NCBI GenBank assembly: GCA_024636475.1
Contig: JAGXHA010000020.1
Coordinates: forward strand, 1 to 33,008
DNA length: 33,008 bases
Source of the DNA: Roseobacter sp.
Lineage (GTDB): Bacteria > Pseudomonadota > Alphaproteobacteria > Rhodobacterales > Rhodobacteraceae
Reading direction: 5' to 3'
Under the pieces are notes generated by a model. The model saw only the letters and a list, made by a program, of their open reading frames with translations. It was not told where the DNA came from and did no database searches. The stretch's first letter is position 1. Each line of letters starts with the position of its first letter. Positions 15,913-25,268 of the stretch are shown one piece after another. The position numbers and the translations under genes were made by a program.

Positions 15913-18089
15913 GGGTCGATGAGTTTTTTCGCAACGGCGACAATCTCGTCGCGTGATGGAAGTGTGGCCGCATAGGCAGGGCCCGTCGCGATAAAACTGT
16001 CTTCGGCTGTTAGGCGAGCGTAAATGGCGATGCCGCTTTCTTGCATAAGCGCCATCAGTCCTTCGGCTTGCCCGCCCGTGCGGCGACACTCGTCTACGAT
16101 CAGCACAGGGCGGTCGCCAATGGCGTCCACAATCGCGTTTGCCGGCAAGGGCGCAATCCAACGCATGTCGATAACGCGCGCATTGATGCCCTGTGCTGCC
16201 AGATCGGCCTGCGCCTGGCGGCTAAGGTAGTGGCCATTGCCATAGGTCACGATTGCCAGATCATCGCCATCGCCATGAATCCCGACGTCTTTGAGGCCAA
16301 TGCGCTGGTCCGGTGCGGGGTACTGTGTCATCCAGCCGCCATCGCCTGCCTCAAGCAGATCACGCATCGGATAAAGCGCAATGGGTTCGACGAAAACCAC
16401 GACCCGTTGCTCCTCGCGGGCAAGGCGGTGCGCTTCACGCAGCATCATCGCGGCATCCGCTCCGGTCGACGGGCAAGCGATGATGATCCCGGGTATGTCG
16501 CGCAGCACGGCAAGCGAGTTGTCATTGTGGAAATGTCCACCAAAGCCCTTTTGATAGCCAAGCCCTGCGATGCGCAGCACCATCGGGTTGGTCCATTGTC
16601 CATTGCTGAAGAAGGGCAAAGTTGCCGCCTCGCCGCGCAGCTGGTCTTCGGCATTATGCAGATAGGCCAGAAACTGGATTTCCGGCATCGGGATGAAACC
16701 GTTATGAGCGGCACCAATCGCGAAACCGAGGATGGATTGTTCATCCAGCAAAGTATCAATGACGCGGGCCAGCCCAAACCGCGATTGCAACTTTTGCGTA
16801 ACGCCGTAAACCCCGCCCTTGCGCCCGACATCCTCGCCCATCAGCAATGTTTCGGGATGGGCCAGCATCAGGTCATGCAAGGTCCAGTTGATCAGCTTCG
16901 ACAGGGGCTGCGGCGCGTCCATCTGCGCCAGCTCACTCCCGAAGACGCTGCCGCGCGCCTCAGCCGAAGGGCCATTGGTTGCCGCGCAGACACGTTTTGG
17001 CGGCACGATGCTCGCCATGACATCCGAAGCGGTCTTCAAATGCGGGCGGGTGACCACTTCAGCCGCAGCTTGGTCCACATCGTTCAATGTCTGACGATAG
17101 ATTTCCAACGCCTGCTCGGCGCTCAGCGCAGCGGATTCAACCAAAAGTCGCACGCTGTGCAACAAAGGATCATTCGCTTCATCCGCCTCGACCTCTGCTT
17201 TGGGCAGATAGCTTGTTGCGATATCGGCACCGGCATGACCGTAAAGCCGAACGGTGCGCAAATGTAGAAATGCAGGCTTGCGGTGCTTTCGCACGAAATC
17301 AGCGGCCTCTTTCGTAGCAGTGTAGGCTGCATATAAATCCAGCCCATCCACTTCGAAATAGGCAAGCCCGGGCCGCGCCGACATAGACGCCTTGATCCAG
17401 CCCGTCGGCGTCTTGGTCGAGATGCCAATGCCATTGTCCTCGCATACAAATAGCAAGGGTAGCGGTACACCTTGAACGGCAGTCCAACAGGCAGCGTTGA
17501 TGGCACCCTGGGCCGTCGAATGATTGGCCGAGGCATCGCCAAAGCTGCACATCGCGATTCCGTCGTGGGGCAGCAACCGATGCTCGGGCGGGTTACGCCG
17601 CGCAAGCCCAAGCGCATGCGCTGCACCCACAGCTTTCGGCAGATGGCTGGCGATCGTCGAGGTCTGCGGTGGGATCATCAAGCGGCGGCTGCCAAGAACC
17701 TTGTGCCGTCCGCCACTGGTGGGATCTTCGGTCGAACAGGCAAAAGACAAAAGCATGTCACGCAGCATGTCCTGCCCGCCGACTTGACCCGCCCGCGCGA
17801 TCTGGAAGGCCGCATCGCGGTAGTGCAGAAACGCGATGTCATCTGGTCGCAGCGCATGAGCGACGGCGGCCATGCCCTCGTGCCCGCTTGACCCGATTGT
17901 GTAGAAACCCTGTTTCTTGCTTTGCATGACGCGGCTTTGCAAATCCAGCGCCCGCGACAGGACCTGGGCGCGAAACAACTCGACGGCCTCATCAGCGCCC
18001 AAGCCGGGGGTAACGGTCCTTCCCACAGGAAAGTCCAGCGCCGCAACACGGCGCAGGAAGTTTTCGTGAACGATCTGAACGCGGTCCAT
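15909..18089 (-). CDS. Fused E1 alpha-beta subunit of a 2-oxoacid dehydrogenase (branched-chain/pyruvate type), thiamine-diphosphate enzyme
   Basis: This is a single 726-residue chain combining both E1 subunits. The alpha half (about 1-345) carries the TPP-binding motif that starts GDAS (184-187) and ends with EDNGIGIST (217-225). The beta half (about 390-726) contains the GEDVGRKGGVYG segment, LLDEQSILGFAIGAA and the C-terminal transketolase domain (VIDMRWIAPLPA). It would decarboxylate a 2-oxoacid and acylate the lipoyl group of an E2. No E2 or E3 gene is adjacent. The usual GDG of the TPP motif is GDA here. GGAAGG lies 6 bases before the ATG at 18089. A GTG 6 bases upstream lies directly against it and is less likely as a start. 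Substrate specificity (branched-chain, acetoin or pyruvate) cannot be decided. Confidence 0.85.
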   Translation of the reverse strand: MDRVQIVHENFLRRVAALDFPVGRTVTPGLGADEAVELFRAQVLSRALDLQSRVMQSKKQGFYTIGSSGHEGMAAVAHALRPDDIAFLHYRDAAFQIARAGQVGGQDMLRDMLLSFACSTEDPTSGGRHKVLGSRRLMIPPQTSTIASHLPKAVGAAHALGLARRNPPEHRLLPHDGIAMCSFGDASANHSTAQGAINAACWTAVQGVPLPLLFVCEDNGIGISTKTPTGWIKASMSARPGLAYFEVDGLDLYAAYTATKEAADFVRKHRKPAFLHLRTVRLYGHAGADIATSYLPKAEVEADEANDPLLHSVRLLVESAALSAEQALEIYRQTLNDVDQAAAEVVTRPHLKTASDVMASIVPPKRVCAATNGPSAEARGSVFGSELAQMDAPQPLSKLINWTLHDLMLAHPETLLMGEDVGRKGGVYGVTQKLQSRFGLARVIDTLLDEQSILGFAIGAAHNGFIPMPEIQFLAYLHNAEDQLRGEAATLPFFSNGQWTNPMVLRIAGLGYQKGFGGHFHNDNSLAVLRDIPGIIIACPSTGADAAMMLREAHRLAREEQRVVVFVEPIALYPMRDLLEAGDGGWMTQYPAPDQRIGLKDVGIHGDGDDLAIVTYGNGHYLSRQAQADLAAQGINARVIDMRWIAPLPANAIVDAIGDRPVLIVDECRRTGGQAEGLMALMQESGIAIYARLTAEDSFIATGPAYAATLPSRDEIVAVAKKLIDP

Positions 18090-18130
18090 GGTCACCCTTC
18101 CGACGATATCAAAGGCAGTCCCAGAAGATG

Positions 18131-18235
18131 CCTCCGGCAGGGATATTTAAGAGCCAGAGAAAAGGGAACCGTCTTCCCCCCTTCTCTGGCTTAAAAATAT
18201 CCTCGGGGGAGTTTGAGGGGGCAGACAGCCCCCTC
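18131..18235. repeat. Modular hairpin/AT-box repeat, copy D, with an inverted second AT box
   Basis: The AT box and core at 18182-18210 are followed by a GC hairpin, GAGGGGGC (18215-18222) with GCCCCCTC (18228-18235). A second, inverted AT box at 18141-18161 matches 18 of 21 bases of the reverse complement of 18182-18202, including ten perfect pairs nearest the 20-base loop. The whole unit lies between gcdH and the E1 gene, both on the minus strand, so it sits in the 3' region of gcdH. Confidence 0.7.
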
Positions 18236-18245
18236 ATTTTCCGTC

Positions 18246-19469
<1,224 letters not shown>

Positions 19470-19502
19470 GTCGTATCCTCCTAAAAGGTTAAGATTTGGC
19501 AG

Positions 19503-19530
19503 AGTATTGCAAAGACAGCCGCAAAATACT
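19503..19530. promoter_or_regulatory. Candidate LysR-type operator between gcdH and the LysR gene
   Basis: An interrupted dyad has outer arms AGTATT (19503-19508) and AATACT (19525-19530), and inner arms TTGC and GCAA (19507-19510 and 19521-19524) separated by 10 bases. Spacing and symmetry suit a T-N11-A type LysR site. It lies 34 bp from the gcdH ATG and 38 bp from the regulator ATG. Confidence 0.5.
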
Positions 19531-19567
19531 ATCGCTGCTTTATCCTAGCCTTATGAGTTAAAGTCAT

Positions 19568-20461
19568 ATGATAGCCCCCCGCCGCTTCCTGCCGTCGATC
19601 AACGCACTGCTGGCATTTGAGGCGGTTGCGAGACTGGGGAGCGCAACACAAGCCGCGCTTGAGCTATCCTTGACGCAAAGCGCCATCAGCCGTCAGCTCA
19701 AAACATTAGAGGAACAGTTGGGCGTTTCCCTACTGGACCGCCAGGGCCGCCAGCTGGTTCTAACCGAAGCTGGAAAGAACTATGTGATACAGGTCCGTGA
19801 CGTTTTGAACAGATTGGCGCAGGCCTCAATTCTGGCGCGGACCAATCCAGTTGCGGGTGCCTTGAATCTAGCGATCCTTCCCGGCTTTGGCATGCACTGG
19901 CTGGCCCCGCGTTTACGCGATTTTGCGCAAGCCCACCCGGAGGTGACAGTGAACCTAAGCACCCGGCTAAATCCGTTTTCGTTTCAAAACAGCCCCTTTG
20001 ATGCGGCGATACATTTCGGCAAGGAAGACTGGCCGGGTGCCGCCTATCTGCATCTGATGCCTGAAACAGTGGTGCCAGTGTGCGCGCCTGATCTGCTGGA
20101 AGCCCCCCTGAACAATCCCGCAGATATCCTGCGCTTTCCATTGTTGCATCTTGATACGCGCCCGCGCGGATGGACCCGCTGGCTGGAAGCGCTTGGCGTG
20201 TCGGGCGTGCCGCCGTCTGGCATGATGTTCGACCAGTTCTCGACGATGGCGCAGGCGGCTGTGCACGGGCTTGGCGTGGCTTTGCTGCCGACGTTTTCAG
20301 CCGAGCCCTATCTGCGCGACGGCCAACTGGTTCTGGCATCCAGCCAGACCACGCAAAGCATTGGCAACTACTATCTGGTCTGGCCGGAAGACCGCGCCGA
20401 GACTGCGGCACTTGGGTCGTTCAAAAACTGGCTGGCGCGGCAAACCGACAAAAACCTCTAG
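19568..20461 (+). CDS. LysR family transcriptional regulator (GcvA/GcdR-like)
   Basis: The protein has 297 residues. The winged HTH is at about 8-67 (FLPSINALLAFEAVARLGS, then LTQSAISRQLKTLEEQLG and FDR-like LLDRQGRQLVLTEAG), followed by a linker helix and a type 2 periplasmic-binding-like effector domain (about 95-295). The sequence resembles the GcvA subgroup. Divergence from gcdH with a dyad in between follows the common LysR arrangement in which the regulator activates its neighbour, probably in response to glutarate or a lysine catabolite. That effector is inference. Confidence 0.9.
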   Translation: MIAPRRFLPSINALLAFEAVARLGSATQAALELSLTQSAISRQLKTLEEQLGVSLLDRQGRQLVLTEAGKNYVIQVRDVLNRLAQASILARTNPVAGALNLAILPGFGMHWLAPRLRDFAQAHPEVTVNLSTRLNPFSFQNSPFDAAIHFGKEDWPGAAYLHLMPETVVPVCAPDLLEAPLNNPADILRFPLLHLDTRPRGWTRWLEALGVSGVPPSGMMFDQFSTMAQAAVHGLGVALLPTFSAEPYLRDGQLVLASSQTTQSIGNYYLVWPEDRAETAALGSFKNWLARQTDKNL

Positions 20462-20544
20462 CTTAATTGCCATAATTGCGCCGTATTGTGCGGTTAGTCA
20501 AAATTCAGATGTAACCGGGTGGGGCCGTTGTCAGGAGCATTTCA

Positions 20545-20907
20545 ATGCCAAATATCTTTCGCAAAGGGTCATTTGCCTTTATCGCGTTCACCATAGCCAT
20601 CGGCGGAAGCCCCGCTGTAGCGCAGTCTTTAGTTAACTCGCAGACCATCCTGATTCTGGATGAGGCGTTTTTTCCAGCCGTTTCCTATGTGAGATTGGGC
20701 GACAAACTGACGTTCATCAATCAGTCTGATGACACCAGAATTGTCGAGGGTGCTAACAAAGTGTGGACTTCGGGCGGGTTGGCTACAGGTGGCACATTCG
20801 TCTATGTCGTAGACGAGAAAACACCGCTGGAATTCACAAGCATTTTCGGAAACGAAGCCGGATTGGTCTATCAGGGCACACTTTCGTTTGACGACCCCCC
20901 CCTTTGA
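20545..20907 (+). CDS. Secreted small beta-sandwich protein, cupredoxin-like without copper ligands
   Basis: The protein has 120 residues. A Sec signal peptide covers residues 1-27 (RK, hydrophobic core, cleavage after SPAVAQ). The mature part reads like a plastocyanin-type beta sandwich: ILILDEAFFPAVSYVRLGDKL, then FINQSD, a glycine-rich turn, and FVYVVDEKTPLEF. It contains no histidine, no cysteine and no methionine after Met1, so a type 1 copper site is impossible. AGGAG precedes the ATG by 8 bases. I do not recognise a characterised homologue; the fold is inferred from the strand pattern only. It stands alone after the LysR gene and converges with the SRAP gene. Confidence 0.72.
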   Translation: MPNIFRKGSFAFIAFTIAIGGSPAVAQSLVNSQTILILDEAFFPAVSYVRLGDKLTFINQSDDTRIVEGANKVWTSGGLATGGTFVYVVDEKTPLEFTSIFGNEAGLVYQGTLSFDDPPL

Positions 20908-21001
20908 ACCCTGAAATGATTGGCGACGACACGGCTGGTGCAGCTGACAGCGCAGATCAATCATATTCAATCTTCGCCAACATTACCCCTTTGGCGATGT
21001 C

Positions 21002-21673
21002 TTAGGATTGAGACGGCAAAATCAGGGCCGCCCCCGACGCCCGGTTTGAATTGACCGTCCGACTTACGCGGTGCCACTTTAGGATATCGTTTGCCGCAGC
21101 GCTCATCAGCGTTGCGGCCCCTTTGCCATCCTCGCCCAGCCAAAGCGGCCAATCAGGCCCCTCAAGCAAAACCGGCATGCGGTGGTGTAACGCTGCCATG
21201 GCGGTGTTTGCCTGCGTGGTCACCAGCGCGCAGGTCGACTGGCGAACTCCGTCCTGCCCTGTCCAGTCTTGCCAGATCGCAGCAATCGCAAGCGGAGCAC
21301 CGTCTTGCCGCGTGCTGTACCACGGGTCACGTCCGCCTTGCCCGTCTTTTGTCCATTCATAAAACCCGGAGGCCACAACCAGCCCCCGCCGCGCCCGCAC
21401 TGCGTCGCGAAAAGCCGGTTTTTCGGCAATGGTTTCGGCGCGAGCGTTGATCAGCAAAGGACCATCCGAGGGCTTTTTGTACCAATGCGGGATCAGCCCC
21501 CAACGCATCGCGCTCAACTTGCGTGCCGTGTTCGGCGCGCTTGTCACGATATGCACAGGATCTGTTGGGCAAACGTTGTAGTTTGGCACTCGTGGCAGGT
21601 CATTGGACGGCGTTGCTGAGAAAAGTTGCGCCATCGCGTCTTGAGGGAGGGTAACTGCCATCCGACCGCACAT
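21002..21673 (-). CDS. SOS response-associated peptidase family protein (YedK/HMCES)
   Basis: This is a 223-residue SRAP domain protein. The catalytic Cys2 is exposed by removal of Met1 (MCGRMAV). Other family residues are NARAET (about 76-81), Glu in ASGFYEW (about 100-106) and His in HHRMPVLL (about 162-169). The family forms a thiazolidine crosslink with abasic sites in single-stranded DNA, shielding them during replication. GGAGG lies 6 bases before the ATG on the minus strand. Annotation as a peptidase is historical. No lexA box is obvious upstream. Confidence 0.93.
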   Translation of the reverse strand: MCGRMAVTLPQDAMAQLFSATPSNDLPRVPNYNVCPTDPVHIVTSAPNTARKLSAMRWGLIPHWYKKPSDGPLLINARAETIAEKPAFRDAVRARRGLVVASGFYEWTKDGQGGRDPWYSTRQDGAPLAIAAIWQDWTGQDGVRQSTCALVTTQANTAMAALHHRMPVLLEGPDWPLWLGEDGKGAATLMSAAANDILKWHRVSRTVNSNRASGAALILPSQS

Positions 21674-21859
21674 AGATCCTCCACCACGTTAGGCGATTTG
21701 CCCGAACCATTGGCCAAACCCATGGCCTTGGGGTTGGTTTTCGGGCCAACTTAGGGTCTGATGGGCATCATGTCGATATGTGCATTGACCTGATGCATGC
21801 CACAGATTGCGTCTTTTTCTATCGCACGCAACGCCCCCGAAAGCCTTGAAAGGTCCCTT

Positions 21860-23098
21860 ATGATCCGCCAGTTCTTGCCCATCATTATACTGTTGCTGGG
21901 TTCTTCATTCTTGATGTTTGCGGGGGGCATCAACGGCTTGATCTTGCCCGTTCGTGGCCAGGCAGAGGGGTTTTCGGCAATATCGCTGGGCTTGCTGGGG
22001 ACAGGGTGGGCAGTCGGCTATGTGTCGGGATGTATTTTCACGGCTAGGCTCGTGGGGCGGGTCGGCCATATCCGTGCTTTTGGCGCGATGGCGGCAATTG
22101 CGGCCATCTCGATGTTGGGCAGCGCACTGCTGGTAACGCCCGCCGCCTGGATTGTTTTACGTGCACTGTGCGGGTTCTGCTTTGCGGGCGCTGCAATGAT
22201 CGTGGAAAGCTGGCTGACCGAACAAACTGATCCATCAAGTCGCGGCAGAGTCTTCGGCGTCTATACGATGGTCAATCTGGGGGCCACCACCGCAGGCCAG
22301 TTGCTGCTGACGACAGGCGATCCGAACGGCTTCACCTTCTTCGCCATTGCCGCGATTTTTTATTGTCTGGCGCTGGTGCCCACCGCCATCAGTTCAACCA
22401 AAACTCCGGCCCCACTGGTCAACGTCAAGCTTGACCTTAAAGCGTTGTGGCGCAATTCGCCCGTGGCTGTGGTCGGCGTCATCTTCGTCGGCGTGTCAAA
22501 TTCGGCTTTCGGGACATTGGCCGCAGTCTATGCTGATCGCGTGGGACTGGTGCTTGCGACAGTTGCCCTTTTTACATCAATTCCAATTCTGGTGGGCGCG
22601 TTGGCGCAAATTCCTGTTGGGTGGCTTTCGGATAAGACGGACAGGCGCAAAGTGCTGGTAGGGCTTACGGTGCTGGCTTTGGCTGCTGACGCGGCTTTTC
22701 TGGTGCTCGCGCCTGAAAGCCGCCTTATGAACCTTGCGCTGGCGGGCATTCTGGGCGGATCAATATTTGCGATGTACCCGGTGATCGTCGCCCACGCCAA
22801 TGACCATGCCATGCCAGGGACTGCGATCCAGATATCGGGCGGCCTATTGCTGCTTTACGGTGTGGGCGGCATTGTCGGGCCGCTTTTGGCAGGTTGGGCG
22901 ATGGCGGAACTGGTAGACCGCGCATTGTTTTTCGTAACCGCAGGCAGCCATGTGATCGTGATCTGCTATACGATCTGGCGCATCCTGATCCGCGATGCCG
23001 TTGCGGAAGAGGATAAGAAAGACTTTCAGGTGGCTCTTGGCGGGCGCGCGACAACACCGCAAACGGCAGTCTTCTCAGAAGCCGAAAAACAGCCCTAA
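21860..23098 (+). CDS. MFS transporter (YcaD-like)
   Basis: This is a 412-residue inner-membrane carrier with 12 predicted helices. The first helix is FLPIIILLLGSSFLMFAGGINGLILP. The region equivalent to motif A is RLVGRVGHIRAFG, and a second copy is in the middle loop (GWLSDKTDRRKVLVG). It resembles the YcaD group of MFS permeases of unknown substrate. The ATG at 21860 has GAAAGG 6 bases upstream and begins right before helix 1, so I prefer it to an in-frame ATG at 21797. Confidence 0.85.
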   Translation: MIRQFLPIIILLLGSSFLMFAGGINGLILPVRGQAEGFSAISLGLLGTGWAVGYVSGCIFTARLVGRVGHIRAFGAMAAIAAISMLGSALLVTPAAWIVLRALCGFCFAGAAMIVESWLTEQTDPSSRGRVFGVYTMVNLGATTAGQLLLTTGDPNGFTFFAIAAIFYCLALVPTAISSTKTPAPLVNVKLDLKALWRNSPVAVVGVIFVGVSNSAFGTLAAVYADRVGLVLATVALFTSIPILVGALAQIPVGWLSDKTDRRKVLVGLTVLALAADAAFLVLAPESRLMNLALAGILGGSIFAMYPVIVAHANDHAMPGTAIQISGGLLLLYGVGGIVGPLLAGWAMAELVDRALFFVTAGSHVIVICYTIWRILIRDAVAEEDKKDFQVALGGRATTPQTAVFSEAEKQP

Positions 23099-23111
23099 GC
23101 AAGACACAAAA

Positions 23112-23141
23112 AAAGGCGCGCCGCACAAGCAGCGCGCCTTT
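23112..23141. terminator. Bidirectional rho-independent terminator
   Basis: The perfect 10-bp stem AAAGGCGCGC (23112-23121) pairs with GCGCGCCTTT (23132-23141) around a 10-base loop. It is flanked by an A-run on the left and T-rich ends in the stem, and placed between the convergent ends of the MFS and 5'-nucleotidase genes. Confidence 0.85.
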
Positions 23142-23157
23142 CATCGCAAAATACACT

Positions 23158-24714
23158 TTATTTCAGAGTGATGCGCCCATCGGTATAGGGTGTGTAGGCA
23201 CCATTGGCGGCGATATATTCTGCTGTGACATCCGCAACATCGGGGCCATAATCATACGCATTTTCAGCTGTCTTGAACATCGCATAGCCATCACCGCCGT
23301 TGCGCACGTAGTTGTTGGACACAACGCCGTACATCTTGGCCGGATCAATCGGCACACCACCAACCATCACGTCACTGATGCGGCTGCCGACTTCGGCGGA
23401 GGCATCAACAGCGTAGGTCATGCCAGCCACCTGTGGGAACCGGCCTGCGACCTCTTCGATCTGACTGACACCGTTCTCAAGCGCTTCGACAATCGTTGCA
23501 CCAGACACCTGGAAGGTGGACAAGGTGTTCTGGAACGGCAGCACGGTCAGCACTTCACCCATTGTGACTTCGCCTGCGTCAATAGAGGCACGGATACCGC
23601 CACTGTTCTGGAACGCGATCTCGACGCCTTGATCCGCAACCCGCGCCAACATGGCGTCCGCGATCAGATTGCCCATCGGGCATTCCATCACACGGCAAAT
23701 GGCACGGTCTCCGTCGATCATTTCTGATGTTTCGGCCACGACCTTGTTGCGGATCTCGTCCAGCGGAAGCGCCAGTTCAGCGATCCGCGCGACGGTGCCT
23801 GCGTCCTCAATGACTGCCGCGTCGATTAGCACAGGCTCGCCCGACGCCTCGATGACATTGCCTTGGTCATCAAAGGTCACATTCAGCTCGCCCAAGTATT
23901 TGCCATAAGCATAGGCCTGCACGATGGCAGTTTGCTTGACCATTGTCGGATAGGCACCTTCGGCACGGTCATTTGTGTTCGACAGCAACGTGTTGGAGTG
24001 CCCGCCCACGATCACATCCACACCGGTGGTGTTTTCGGCGACCATCTGGTCAACCTTGTAGCCAGAGTGGCTGAGCACGATAATCTTGTTTACGCCTTGC
24101 GCAGTCAGCAAATCAACCTCGCCCTGCACGGCCGCGACAGAATCGGTGAAGATCACGTTCTCACCCGGACTGGCCAGCTCGTCTGTATCTTCGGTTGTGA
24201 GGCCAATCAGGCCAATCTTTTCCCCGCCTCGTTCGATCACGGCGGATTTTGCCAGCTTGCCTGCCAACAGCGGCTCTGCCGAAATATCGGCATTCGACAT
24301 CAGGATCGGAAACTCGAGCGCCGACATGAAGCCCGCAAGCACTTCGGGGCCATCGTCGAATTCGTGGTTCCCCACGGTCATGCCGTCATAGCCCAGCATG
24401 TTCATCATTTCGGCAGCCATCTGGCCTTTGTAATAGGTGTAGAACAACGAGCCTTGGAACTGGTCGCCCCCATCTACCAAGATGTAGTTATTTGTCCGTG
24501 CCTTGGCGTCTTTGATCGCGTTAACCAGACGGGCCGTGCCGCCAAAGCACTCCCCAGCGGTGTTGTCCTCGGCCGAGCATGGGCCATCATATTTGCTGAT
24601 CGGCTCGAACCGGGCGTGAAAATCGTTGGTGTGCAAAATTGTAAGGCTAAAGTCGGCCTGCGCCATGCCGGCCGTCAGTGCCAAAGCGGCTGTCACCGAT
24701 AGGAATCGTTTCAT
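23158..24714 (-). CDS. Periplasmic 5'-nucleotidase/2',3'-cyclic phosphodiesterase family metallophosphatase (UshA-like)
   Basis: The protein has 518 residues. A signal peptide covers 1-20 (AAL...GMAQA). The calcineurin-like metal site includes Asp31 and His33 (HTNDFHARF), GGDQFQGS, GNHEFDDGPE, SHSGY and GGHSNTLL. The 5_nucleotid_C substrate-binding domain covers about 310-510 (AFQNSGGIRASIDAG, VVSNNYVRNGGDGY). It would release phosphate and nucleoside from extracellular nucleotides for phosphorus and purine scavenging. GGGGGA sits 5 bases ahead of the ATG. There is no visible Pho box. Confidence 0.92.
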   Translation of the reverse strand: MKRFLSVTAALALTAGMAQADFSLTILHTNDFHARFEPISKYDGPCSAEDNTAGECFGGTARLVNAIKDAKARTNNYILVDGGDQFQGSLFYTYYKGQMAAEMMNMLGYDGMTVGNHEFDDGPEVLAGFMSALEFPILMSNADISAEPLLAGKLAKSAVIERGGEKIGLIGLTTEDTDELASPGENVIFTDSVAAVQGEVDLLTAQGVNKIIVLSHSGYKVDQMVAENTTGVDVIVGGHSNTLLSNTNDRAEGAYPTMVKQTAIVQAYAYGKYLGELNVTFDDQGNVIEASGEPVLIDAAVIEDAGTVARIAELALPLDEIRNKVVAETSEMIDGDRAICRVMECPMGNLIADAMLARVADQGVEIAFQNSGGIRASIDAGEVTMGEVLTVLPFQNTLSTFQVSGATIVEALENGVSQIEEVAGRFPQVAGMTYAVDASAEVGSRISDVMVGGVPIDPAKMYGVVSNNYVRNGGDGYAMFKTAENAYDYGPDVADVTAEYIAANGAYTPYTDGRITLK

Positions 24715-24879
24715 GTATTATCCCCCAGAGTTGAAGTTATGCCATACCGTGGCGACTGACTTGGAGCCTGTCAAAGCCCAACTAAGGGTTTGCCCCCTTG
24801 GGCTTGGGTTATATCGGCAGATTTTGGCGCTATCGCACAGGTCTTGACCGCTCGGCCGCACCAAGGCATCACAGGCACT

Positions 24880-25224
24880 ATGTTGATATATAAAATCTTT
24901 CGAGCCGACGAATGGCAGGTGCTGCGCAAGACGGGGGTAACCCAAGGTGCGCCAATAGACATAGCTGATGGCTACGTCCATTTTTCAACCGCAAGCCAGG
25001 CTGCTGAAACCGCCGCGAAACACTTTGCAGGCGAAGCGGATTTGTTCGTTCTGGCAATCGAGACGGACCGGTTGGGTGACGATCTGAAGTGGGAAGTGTC
25101 GCGCGGCGGCGCGGAATTTCCGCATCTGTACCGTGACCTTAAAATAGAAGATGTGGCGTGGGCTCAGCCTTTGCCGCTGAAAGACGGGTTACATCAGTTT
25201 CCCGCCGGGTTCGAAACTGAATGA
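24880..25224 (+). CDS. DUF952 domain protein
   Basis: The protein has 114 residues and consists entirely of a DUF952 domain. The hallmark segments are DGYVHFSTASQAAETAAKHF (30-49) and LKWEVSRGGAEFPHLY (about 73-88). Function is unknown; the conserved His and Glu residues suggest a small ligand- or nucleotide-binding fold. The start is set at the ATG of MLIYKIFRADEW because that is where the domain begins. It lies 44 bp before pyrD, so co-transcription is likely. Confidence 0.85.
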   Translation: MLIYKIFRADEWQVLRKTGVTQGAPIDIADGYVHFSTASQAAETAAKHFAGEADLFVLAIETDRLGDDLKWEVSRGGAEFPHLYRDLKIEDVAWAQPLPLKDGLHQFPAGFETE

Positions 25225-25268
25225 CGGGCCGTTGTCTCCCCTTCAACCGCCTTTTGGGATAGGTCAGC

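Noticed and set aside
16041..17267. 408-codon + strand frame opposite the E1 gene
   Set aside because: It is the mirror of the fused E1 coding strand in high-GC DNA; composition is Arg/His/Gln-rich with no motif.
20916..21005. 29-codon + strand frame between the secreted protein and the SRAP gene
   Set aside because: No ribosome binding site, low complexity at the start, and it overlaps the SRAP stop codon.
21694..21750. Imperfect inverted repeat between the SRAP and MFS genes
   Set aside because: Pairing is too interrupted to call a terminator or operator.
23863..24702. 279-codon + strand frame opposite the 5'-nucleotidase gene
   Set aside because: Shadow of the UshA-like gene, without recognisable domains or a ribosome binding site.
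24774..24805. Hairpin AAGCCCAA/TTGGGCTT in the divergent nucleotidase-DUF952 region
   Set aside because: The stem is interrupted by a 4-base bulge and has no neighbour or repeat supporting a riboswitch or Pho box.
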